NCBI RefSeq assembly: GCF_014898815.1
Contig: NW_026515539.1
Span: forward strand, 62,001-126,000
From: Panonychus citri
Taxonomy: Eukaryota; Arthropoda; Arachnida; Trombidiformes; Tetranychidae
Length of the DNA: 64,000 bases
Reading direction: 5' to 3'
The position numbers and the translations under genes were made by a program. The notes below the pieces were generated by a model that had not been told where the DNA came from, made no database searches, and saw only the letters and a program-made list of their open reading frames with translations. Within the stretch, counting starts at the first letter, position 1. Each line of letters begins with the position of its first letter. Of this stretch, positions 55,488 to 64,000 are shown one piece after another.

Positions 55488-55803
55488 TGTAGTCCAGTGG
55501 TTAGCGACGAGGGTAAGCCTTTACATTGGCCTTACTAACTCTGTGGCTCCGCGTTCGACTCCTGACAGAGGCGAGTACTGATGCTATGATCCAGCATTGG
55601 GGAGAGAAGCCTCTGGCGTGGGATTAGGCCCCTACGAATAACCTCACCCCTTCCCCCGGGACCCGTAGTTTAAACTATATACAGCCGATTGAGTACGTCG
55701 GCTAAAATAGTCGGGTAGGCGCGAATACGCGAAAGCGTGGAATTAGCCGAGCTCCCCAACTAGTGGGGAAGCCCCCGAAGGCCGCAACAGCCATTGAAAA
55801 CCA
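55486..55803 (+). mobile_element. tRNA-derived SINE
   Basis: A GC-rich island in AT-rich DNA. It carries a pol III A box, TAGTCCAGTGG (about 55489-55500), and a B box, GTTCGACTCC (about 55553-55562), at the usual spacing, followed by a tRNA-unrelated body ending GCCATTGAAAACCAA. It sits within a CT tract, so target duplications cannot be separated from the repeat. The empty site in the other duplicate (45870 region) defines both ends. The 3' body contains CCCCGGGACCC and GGGAGCTCGGC-type paired runs, suggesting structured RNA. No poly(A) tail is seen. Confidence 0.85.
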
Positions 55804-56139
55804 ATCTCTCTCTCTCTCTCTTTTACAGTCTACATTTTACAATCGCAAGATCAGTGTGTTGATAGAGAAGAAGCTTAATATTCATTTAGAGCTTGATGCT
55901 GATTGTATTGTTATGGGATAAATGAGTTAACTATTCAACGATCATTTGAGAAAAACCTTTTGGTTAGAAGGGGAAAATGCAATTTGAATGAATTTAAAGA
56001 GTAAAACAATTACAGTCAAGTACCTGAAATTGTCCGTACCCAAAACTGTATCTTGATTATAAATATGAAGGTTAGTAATATACTGTCGCCATCTATGGTT
56101 ATGTAACTCGACCGGTAGTTGCTGACCAACTAACCGATT

Positions 56140-56575
56140 TGAAGTTATATTACGCAATACAATTACTTAAGTATATAATTGTGAAGGAATCTAATTGATA
56201 AAATGAATGAACTTATATTTTTAATCTATTTATAAATTAAGTTGAGTCTCTTTGCTATCATTTGATTGGTACAAATGGACTCTCATTAAACACGTTTAAA
56301 TCACATCGATAACACTGATAGATGTATTATATTAATAGTTTCCATGGATAATTGTGAATTCAAGAGTTTCTTTTCCAATTGTACCCTAGTCACAATCAAT
56401 GAGATAAAAGAAATTGTATCAAACAATAAAGGGTTTGTTGTGGATCTAATCATCGATAAATTAGTAAATTTCAATATAAAAAGGCTCATTTGAAAACAGA
56501 AAATATTTACAGTTAACTCACTTAATCAACTAATACTTTTAACCAACTTTCATTCCAATTCTAATTAATATCAAA
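56140..56575 (+). promoter_or_regulatory. Promoter and leader of the secreted-protein gene
   Basis: AT-rich. TATAAAAAGG lies at about 56478-56487, roughly 90 bp upstream of the ATG at 56576. The leader GCTCATTTGAAAACAGAAAA... is duplicated at 54672. Confidence 0.5.
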
Positions 56576-56742
56576 ATGGTGAAACTATTGGTTATCGTTT
56601 CTCTTATTTTAACACTCTCAGTGGCTCTTACTTCAGGTAAATCTTATTGAATTTTTTTAAGCTAATTTCTTATTGGAAATTCTGATTGAAATTTATTCAT
56701 ATATTAATATATGATTTATTATATTAATAGCTGAAGATGGAC
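56576..56742 (+). pseudogene. Small secreted-protein gene, cut by the inverted repeat
   Basis: Exon 1 (56576-56636) encodes a textbook signal peptide, MVKLLVIVSLILTLSVALTS, and ends at donor CAG-GTAAAT. After a 94-bp intron, exon 2 starts at 56731 (acceptor TTAATAG) with A-EDGP. This agrees with relic iii for the first four residues, until the palindromic element takes over at about 56743. The remaining frame (QLHRIILTIRI, then stop) is element sequence. The intact gene probably coded for a secreted protein of roughly 100 residues. Its family is not recognised; mite salivary or effector proteins would be candidates, as pure inference. Confidence 0.7.
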
Positions 56743-58603
56743 CTCAATTGCATAGAATAATACTAACCATAAGAATCTAACTTGGTTCTAGCCTCTGATC
56801 TCTTTTTCTCCTTCTTTCATCCTTTCAACATACTAACTAACCATAGACAATTTTTGAACTGCAAAAATTAACCATTTTCGCAGAAATTGATTCGACTATT
56901 AGCTTCAACATAAGCTCTGGCTATTCTTTTCCATCTAACTCATTCTAAGCATAATCATTGTAATGAAAATTTAATCAACTTGCCAGGGTGAAAAGTATCT
57001 ATTCACCAGTATAGATACTTATCATTAGATTTTTAATATTATATATATATAAATATATATATTTAGCAAATTAAATCGAAAAATACTCCTCCAAACAAGT
57101 GCCAACCAACCTTCCCATAAGAAAAAATGGAGCTTGCATTGAATATACATACTTCATTGACAAAGCGCCTTCTTGATAATGAAAAATAGCACCATCTTTC
57201 ATCATGTAAACATAATTATTTTCATTACATCTTCGATCGCGATTATCTATCAATTAATAGATGAGTGTTTTGTGATGCAACTTAAGCCAATACTTGTGAT
57301 TGTATGTTGAATCATCACTTAACGTTAACTTACAGCAAACTTTCATGTATTAATGATTAAACAGCAAGATATTCGATAGTATTAAGGGTTTTTCAGAAAA
57401 GATCAACCTATATCTATGTGTTTTCACAAGAAAAAGATTCAAGTATTTCTGATGATAGGAACTTGAAAATATTTGATAATATTATCGATTTAATGGTGCG
57501 ATACAGGTCTTGTTGATTCAACGTCAAGTTAATTAATGATAATTATGTTTTCGAAAATGAGTTGAAAAGTCGAATTTGCTGAGTGTTTTGCATCTCTCAT
57601 TGCAATTTTGAAACCAAAACTCAAGATAAAGCTTACACATCCTCAAGTTAACTTAAACATATGTATTTCTTACACAGATAATTGACAAAACAATTGTTTA
57701 CAAAAAGAATATTATTGAATTGAAATAAAAGCGTAAATATTACTAAATATGGAATTTGAACTCACTAAAGATATGTATTGAGTGTTTTGATAATGAACAA
57801 TTGAATCTGAAGTATAATAGACTCACTTACCTGATAACATGATTGCAAGAAAACTTGAGTTTCACCGTATATAAGAACATAAAAGATTTTTCAATAACTC
57901 ACAGAGAAGTTTTGACTGTTTAATAGTTGATTTGTGTTTTTCACAGTGTTTAATACTTTTGATTTCCTTGTGTACAGATTTTAGTATAAAATTATGGATG
58001 TTTTCGATATGGATTTTCATGACACTGATTTTTTACTTACGGAAAAACTTCCAGATTTTATTACGAGAGATGGAACGTAAGAGCCACCTTTAACAGAATT
58101 TTTTCAGAAAAATCATCTATTGACGATGCCACTGAAAATTGTGAGCATTCAAGGGAAACATTAGCTGCTGTCGAAAGTTTGATTTCAACTGGTATCCTTG
58201 CGGAAAACAATGGACATTCTAACATTGAAAATCAACGTCCGGATGAGATTTGCCAGTCCCCAAGCAAACCTGTCAACCGTAAGAAACCGCCAAAGACTAG
58301 CAAATCGTGTAAAAAAAGCAAAAAACAAACACCTAAAACCAAGATCAATGAAACGACTCATAATGAAGAAATAATGCCAAACGAGATGCCAACAGTTGTT
58401 ACATCCGAAGATTCACCAGTTTCCATATCTCAAACAATGGATCCCATAGAAAGTGACCCTGTTTCTGTTGCCAAAGGTAGAGTAAAATACAATTATCCAT
58501 TGTACACTCACGTCAAATCTGATACATACTACAAGTTCATCAGAAAAACACAACAGAAAAACAGAAAAATTCATCTTGCTCCACCGGGAGACGACAGTCA
58601 CCA
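56743..58603. repeat. Giant inverted repeat, left arm
   Basis: 1,861 bp, the reverse complement of 58685-60548 apart from a 3-bp length difference (near 57850) and few or no substitutions seen. The outer end abuts a host exon. It contains inverted copies of the two ORFs and of one hairpin repeat unit (hairpin at 56993-57020). Confidence 0.95.
57071..57840 (-). CDS. Small two-exon ORF (61 aa), left-arm copy
   Basis: Mirror of 59451-60220. Exon 1 is 57831-57840 (ATGTTATCAG, donor GTAAGT) and exon 2 is 57071-57246. See the right-arm copy for the description. Confidence 0.4.
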
Positions 58604-58748
58604 TCATCATCAGTTCATCAGAAAAACTGATTGGCGATACCAAGAGCTGAAAAAACAATTTGGTATCAAAAAATCATCTTGTATTGGTGACTGTCGTCTC
58701 CCGGTGGAGCAAGATGAATTTTTCTGTTTTTCTGTTGTGTTTTTCTGA
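57994..58748 (+). pseudogene. Lys-rich inverted-repeat protein, left-arm copy
   Basis: A frame open from 58029 to TGA 58746-58748 contains a basic middle part (NRKKPPKTSKSCKKSKKQTP) and FIRKTQQKNRK, and crosses the 81-bp loop before reading into antisense sequence. The upstream ATG at 57994 opens an acidic, hydrophobic stretch (MDVFDMDFHDTDFLLTEKL) in another frame that stops at 58078. The two probably belonged together, and a one-base change present in both arms separates them. The basic Lys/Ser/Pro composition suggests a nucleic-acid-binding or nuclear protein. No family is recognised. Confidence 0.5.
58604..58684. other. 81-bp spacer (loop) of the inverted repeat
   Basis: Unique between the arms. 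It continues the left-arm reading frame (QFIRKTDWRYQELKKQFGI), so the left arm holds more of the gene than the right one. TTCATCAGAAAAAC occurs both here and 50 bp upstream inside the arm. That microhomology could have guided template switching. Confidence 0.85.
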
Positions 58749-59294
58749 TGAACTTGTAGTATGTATCAGATTTGACGTGAGTGTACAATGGATAATTGTA
58801 TTTTACTCTACCTTTGGCAACAGAAACAGGGTCACTTTCTATGGGATCCATTGTTTGAGATATGGAAACTGGTGAATCTTCGGATGTAACAACTGTTGGC
58901 ATCTCGTTTGGCATTATTTCTTCATTATGAGTCGTTTCATTGATCTTGGTTTTAGGTGTTTGTTTTTTGCTTTTTTTACACGATTTGCTAGTCTTTGGCG
59001 GTTTCTTACGGTTGACAGGTTTGCTTGGGGACTGGCAAATCTCATCCGGACGTTGATTTTCAATGTTAGAATGTCCATTGTTTTCCGCAAGGATACCAGT
59101 TGAAATCAAACTTTCGACAGCAGCTAATGTTTCCCTTGAATGCTCACAATTTTCAGTGGCATCGTCAATAGATGATTTTTCTGAAAAAATTCTGTTAAAG
59201 GTGGCTCTTACGTTCCATCTCTCGTAATAAAATCTGGAAGTTTTTCCGTAAGTAAAAAATCAGTGTCATGAAAATCCATATCGAAAACATCCAT
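58666..59294 (-). pseudogene. Lys-rich inverted-repeat protein, right-arm copy
   Basis: Mirror copy of the left-arm gene. The acidic start ORF is 59208-59294. The main frame runs from about 59259 down to 58666 and ends soon after PPGDDSH in unrelated residues, so the gene is 3'-truncated at the loop. Confidence 0.5.
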
Positions 59295-59414
59295 AATTTT
59301 ATACTAAAATCTGTACACAAGGAAATCAAAAGTATTAAACACTGTGAAAAACACAAATCAACTATTAAACAGTCAAAACTTCTCTGTGAGTTATTGAAAA
59401 ATCTTTTATGTTCT

Positions 59415-60220
59415 TATATACGGTGAAAACTCAAGTTTTCTCTTGCAATCATGTTATCAGGTAAGTGAGTCTATTATACTTCAGATTCAATTGTTCATTA
59501 TCAAAACACTCAATACATATCTTTAGTGAGTTCAAATTCCATATTTAGTAATATTTACGCTTTTATTTCAATTCAATAATATTCTTTTTGTAAACAATTG
59601 TTTTGTCAATTATCTGTGTAAGAAATACATATGTTTAAGTTAACTTGAGGATGTGTAAGCTTTATCTTGAGTTTTGGTTTCAAAATTGCAATGAGAGATG
59701 CAAAACACTCAGCAAATTCGACTTTTCAACTCATTTTCGAAAACATAATTATCATTAATTAACTTGACGTTGAATCAACAAGACCTGTATCGCACCATTA
59801 AATCGATAATATTATCAAATATTTTCAAGTTCCTATCATCAGAAATACTTGAATCTTTTTCTTGTGAAAACACATAGATATAGGTTGATCTTTTCTGAAA
59901 AACCCTTAATACTATCGAATATCTTGCTGTTTAATCATTAATACATGAAAGTTTGCTGTAAGTTAACGTTAAGTGATGATTCAACATACAATCACAAGTA
60001 TTGGCTTAAGTTGCATCACAAAACACTCATCTATTAATTGATAGATAATCGCGATCGAAGATGTAATGAAAATAATTATGTTTACATGATGAAAGATGGT
60101 GCTATTTTTCATTATCAAGAAGGCGCTTTGTCAATGAAGTATGTATATTCAATGCAAGCTCCATTTTTTCTTATGGGAAGGTTGGTTGGCACTTGTTTGG
60201 AGGAGTATTTTTCGATTTAA
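59415..60220 (+). CDS. Small two-exon ORF (61 aa), right-arm copy, with TATA box
   Basis: TATATA at about 59417-59422 lies about 30 bp before exon 1 (59451-59460, ATG TTA TCA G, donor GTAAGT). Exon 2 is 60045-60220 (acceptor TTGATAG). The phase-1 join gives 61 residues: a charged start DNRDRRCNENNY, then YVYMMKDGAIFHYQEGALS and an uncharged end SMQAPFFLMGRLVGTCLEEY. No family is recognised. It is divergent from the Lys-rich gene, with a shared promoter region at 59295-59450. The same ten-base exon could also splice, in frame, to 60920, the first polymerase exon. Confidence 0.45.
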
Positions 60221-60251
60221 TTTGCTAAATATATATATTTATATATATATA

Positions 60252-60475
60252 ATATTAAAAATCTAATGATAAGTATCTATACTGGTGAATAGATACTTTT
60301 CACCCTGGCAAGTTGATTAAATTTTCATTACAATGATTATGCTTAGAATGAGTTAGATGGAAAAGAATAGCCAGAGCTTATGTTGAAGCTAATAGTCGAA
60401 TCAATTTCTGCGAAAATGGTTAATTTTTGCAGTTCAAAAATTGTCTATGGTTAGTTAGTATGTTGAAAGGATGAA
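60252..60475. repeat. 220-bp unit with hairpin, copy inside right arm
   Basis: ATATTAAAAATC leads to the hairpin AAGTATCTAT-ACTGGTGA-ATAGATACTT (60271-60298), then TTCACCCTGGCAAGTTG and about 170 bp of conserved sequence to GAAAGAAG. Confidence 0.9.
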
Positions 60476-60611
60476 AGAAGGAGAAAAAGAGATCAGAGGC
60501 TAGAACCAAGTTAGATTCTTATGGTTAGTATTATTCTATGCAATTGAGTTCCTTTTTTTGCTTCAAACTGTTCTATGGTAGTCATTTACCTTATAATCAG
60601 CATGAAAACTC

Positions 60612-60840
60612 ATATTAAAAATCATCAATAAGTATCTATACAGGTGAATAGATACTTTTCACCCTGGCAAGTTGATTAAATTTTCATTACAATGATTATG
60701 CTTAGAATGAGTTAGATGGAAAAGAATAGCCAGAGCTTATGTTGAAGCTAATAGTCGAATCAATTTCTGCGAAAATGGTTAATTTTTGCAGTTCAAAAAT
60801 TGCCTATGGTTAATTTGTATGTTGAGAGCATGAAAGAAGA
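60612..60840. repeat. 220-bp unit with hairpin, copy outside the arm
   Basis: Direct repeat of 60252-60475, over 95% identical by eye. Hairpin at 60630-60657 with one loop change (ACAGGTGA). The stem is conserved in all three copies in the window. Confidence 0.9.
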
Positions 60841-60919
60841 TCAAGTTGATCAAATGAATGAACTTTTATGAGCGGTTTAGGACTTGAGTAATTTAAATAC
60901 AATTTCTTTACCATTTCAG

Positions 60920-63900
60920 GATTATCATTGAAGGATGAAGAAGCCTATGTCGTTATCAAATTTGATGCTCGATTGCGAAATGAAGGCAAACTTGATAAAA
61001 CATTAAGCAAGCCATCGTTTAAAACGTCGCACGGTTGTAAGCTGCTACATTCCAGTTCACCAATTATAGCTAACAAGATTTTGATTAAAAATCTTCCTGT
61101 TGTGAGCACAAATATTTCTTTTGTATGTGAAAATGAACAACAACAGCAATAAAATGAAAATGAAAATTTTGCCAGGTATTTACGTTATGTCTAACAAACT
61201 TTCAGTCCTACAGTGCCATGGAAAAGTTTTAGGGTTTAAAGTGATTCCAACAGAACTTTATTTCACGACTAACAACTTCACTGTTTACGATCGATTCTGT
61301 GACTATGAAAAAGTCACAGAGAAAACCAGACTGGTAAAACTCGTAACTGATTCTTTTGACTCAGCTCAATGGATACACAAATTTTTCAAAAATCAGCATA
61401 CGTGTTACAATTATGTTGGAGTAACTCAATATTGGGAGATTTACCATCTTGTTTACATGGAGTTAAAGGTAAAAAATAATGGTGCTACTCCACGTTTTCT
61501 CTATACTTGGTTTAATGAATCCCTTCATGCTACAAAAACATATCAACCTGATCCACCCTTACAAAAAAGTTTTATCACTTTTGATATTGAAACAGTTACC
61601 TCTGAGCCTAATCGTGTACCAACAGTGGAAGCTCTGGATGATAAGCTTTTCTCGGTGTCTATTTACAACGCTGTTTTAGATGAAACTATTTGTGGTGTAT
61701 ACATATCGATACTAGGGATTGATACAGAAAAATTCGTAACAAGATATGTGTACAATTCAAGTTACAATCCATCTGGTCATCTTACTGATTTTCTGAAACA
61801 GCATGGTACGAAAAATAGACTTTATGTTTTTGATAATGAAATTTATCTTCTCAAATTCACCATCAATAGCATACTCATAAAAAAAGATTACATTGCATGA
61901 CTGGTTGGAATACAGATGCATACGATATTGAATTTCTCTATAATCGTTGTTTGGTTCATAATTTGAAAAATGAACTGAATCTGTTCATCGTCCATGATTC
62001 AGGTGTTAAAAGTTTAACTTTGGCTCAGATTAACTTCGATCTTTACAAAAGTTGTGTAATTGAGTTTAGTGAATTACCAAATCATAACCTCTCAACAGTT
62101 TCAGCTCATATTCTTAATGATAATAAAATTGATTTGGATTCACGACAACTCAGGTTCACCTTCATGGATATAGCTAAGCATGGAATACTTTTGTTCTCAA
62201 TTTCTCAGAAGCAAAAAAAATCCCTGTATATTTAATTCTCTGGAGTACAATATACAAGACACATTGCTGGTTACCCGTCTTCTGACAACATTAAATGTGT
62301 TGGATCATAAATCAGGATTTATTAATTAAATCATAAAGAATGGAATAACACTTGACAAATATCTAAACAATTATCGATTTTCAGAGTACCGTATTCTAAA
62401 TCAATGTGTCTACATTGGCCTGCGATTACGTGTTTTTCTTTGTAAATTCAACTCTAATATTGGTATTGTTAAGTATCCATTTGAAAACACTTCAAGTCAT
62501 GCTGAAGATTCCACACCAATCAAGGACTATATCTTTTCTATTGAAAAGCTTGAGCATTATGTTAAAATTACCGATGCTAGTGGTAAAGAGAAAAAACATC
62601 CTGGTGGTGTTAATTGGTGCCAAGGAAAATATTACCTTCAAAATGTTTCATCGTATGATTACGATAGAGCTTATTCTACACTGATTGACAGAAGAAATAT
62701 ATTCGATGAAACATGTTCAATTTTCAAAGCATGTATTCTTTGTAAAATTTTCGATTTTATCGAAATGGATTCAGATCAATTCATTGCGTTTGACTATAAA
62801 ACACCATAACTGATGATGATAATCCATCATCACTCAATCATTGGGCATCTCAAAGTAAAATAGCTAACACAAGTAAGCTGCAAGTATCGAGTAATAAGAG
62901 GCGTGTAATGAGTGAACATTCAAAAAAATCTAAGTTTTCGATACCAGTCTATTAAACAGTCCAAAGATCTACTAACTTATCAATATTTATATGAAGACAA
63001 ATATATTGGTGGAGAATTTGTTTTCAACAAAGAAAATCTTACCGAAAGAGGTGATAAACTAGTAATTATTATTTGGAAAAATAGGCCTGGAGTTTTATCA
63101 AGAATTGTCAGAGAATTTAATTCTGCACCTGATTTTTGTAACAAATATAAGAAATTCATTGAAGAAAAACTATTACCAGCAATGCAGTTCAAAATAACCG
63201 AGCTATCTATGGATTACTCAGATCAAGATGAAGAAATAGAAGAAGAATAAGAAGAAGAAGAAGATACAGGATCGGATCAAAATTATGACTATTTAGATAG
63301 AGATAAATTTCTAAATGTTGCTTTGGGACTTGTTTGGCCTGGTTGTTCTGTCTACGTGACAATTAGAGATACAGTTATTGTAAAGTGTTTTAGCATTGAA
63401 TGTGCAAATAAATGTCTACCAAATACCAAGATAACACAATCACGTTTGGAAATGGAAGACCGACACATGAAACTAACGGTATCATCTATCTACGGAATAG
63501 CAAGCAGGCAAGTGTCTCAACTAGGAGCTGCAATCACGGCCATAAATAGAACAAATATTCTAGCAAAGGGACAATTGTGTGTAAAGTCATACCAGGCTAC
63601 TATTCTTTTCATAGACACAGATTCCTTATTCATTTCTTTACCTGATAACCCATCCATGGACTTAACAACACTTTTCAACAATACTTTTCCAGATACCACG
63701 ATGCGTCGAGCTGATTATCGAGAAGTTTTCTTTATTCAAAAGAAAGCAAAATTTGATAAAAAAGCTGAATTCACAGATTAAGTATACGCAAAAGTGGAAT
63801 GGTTCAGAGATGTTGAGATCGTTCATCAATTGGACTCTTGACAGAAAATCGAAAATTTGCACATTGAAAGATATCGAGAATTGTTTTGATGATTTTTTCG

Positions 63901-64000
63901 CAAATTTAGTAACTTGCAATCTGAAGAGAGAAATATTTATCGATAAAATTGAGCTGAAAGCCAATTATGCAAACAATTGCCCAAGAAAACTTTTTCTTGA
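60920..64000 (+). pseudogene. Family-B DNA polymerase (protein-primed, Polinton/bidnavirus-like), frameshifted and cut by window end
   Basis: Coding pieces in order: 60920-61152 (after acceptor CATTTCAG), 61121-61900, 61897-62235, about 62326-62809, 62912-63250 and 63251-63781, then a further frame to the window end. Exonuclease motifs are FDIETV (about 61580) and NTDAYD (about 61910). Polymerase motifs are YDYDRAYS (motif A, about 62653), KLTVSSIYG (motif B, about 63470) and DTDSLF (motif C, about 63614). DTDS with long insertions fits viral or transposon PolB, as in Polintons, bidnaviruses and related linear viruses. At least five frame changes or stops (including TAA at 62807 and 63248) show that it is a decayed copy. 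I describe it only as found. Family choice within PolB is inference. Confidence 0.8.

Larger units (their letters stand above)
54866..56139. repeat. Segmental duplication, copy 2 (with SINE)
   Basis: Right-hand copy of 45316-46320. It is interrupted by an expanded CT tract and a 318-bp SINE, and lacks about 120 bp present in copy 1 (junction near 55956). Confidence 0.9.
58685..60548. repeat. Giant inverted repeat, right arm
   Basis: 1,864 bp pairing with 56743-58603. Its outer part contains one copy of a 220-bp unit that recurs just outside the arm (60612-60840), so this arm is continuous with the DNA-polymerase region. Confidence 0.95.

Noticed and set aside
55486..55575. A functional tRNA gene at the A/B-box sequence
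   Set aside because: No acceptor stem or anticodon arm can be folded. The body continues for 230 bp, and the empty site shows an inserted SINE.
58077..58107. A 31-nt GT...AG intron that would join the acidic start ORF to the Lys-rich frame in the palindrome arms
   Set aside because: The exon phases do not match (83 nt before it, wrong frame after it), and 31 nt is shorter than normal introns. A one-base shift explains the pieces better.

Overview
The window looks like AT-rich nuclear DNA of a small arthropod. An acariform (spider-mite-like) genome is my best guess, but that is inference. The evidence is GT-AG introns, a tRNA-derived SINE, a Ty3/gypsy LTR retrotransposon, a TMEM135-family membrane-protein gene, many (GA)n/(CT)n and ATC/GAT microsatellites, and long gene-free stretches. 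No bacterial features (operons, Shine-Dalgarno sites) were seen.

Layout. 1-2.8 kb: 3' part of an animal En/Spm(CACTA)-like transposase gene, followed by a small two-exon gene. 2.8-9.2 kb: gene-poor DNA with a few repeats. 9,179-19,225: one complete 10-kb Ty3/gypsy element on the minus strand, with 684/682-bp LTRs, a TGAT target duplication, gag-pro-RT-RNaseH-integrase, and a long third ORF beyond integrase. That ORF has a Cys/His-rich RING/TRAF-like part and a degenerate ISG20/REXO4-like exonuclease part. 19.2-38.2 kb: gene-poor DNA, interrupted at 26,078-27,064 by a 987-bp element with 97-bp terminal inverted repeats. 38,234-39,787: an intronless TMEM135-like gene, the clearest host gene. 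39.8-45.3 kb: gene-poor.

45.3-56.1 kb is a segmentally duplicated block. It holds three intact genes and one broken gene of an unrecognised family with a CxxC...H motif (minus strand). Between them lie plus-strand relics of a small secreted-protein family. One 1-kb flank is present twice, and the right copy carries a tRNA-derived SINE that the left copy lacks. A second small element (47,329-48,520) lies inside the block.

56.7-64 kb is virus- or Polinton-like. A 1.86-kb near-perfect inverted repeat is inserted in exon 2 of a secreted-protein gene, and a frameshifted family-B DNA polymerase follows it and runs off the window.

The most unusual observation is that the two small elements (26,078-27,064 and 47,329-48,520) share AGTAGT...ACTACT termini and exact 6-bp target duplications (ATGCTA, GTTATA). 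Both also encode, behind a TATA box, a tiny single-pass membrane protein with a shared IFR motif. AG...CT ends with 6-bp duplications are the hallmark of Polinton/Maverick integration. I read these as miniature Polinton-like cargo elements; that reading is inference.
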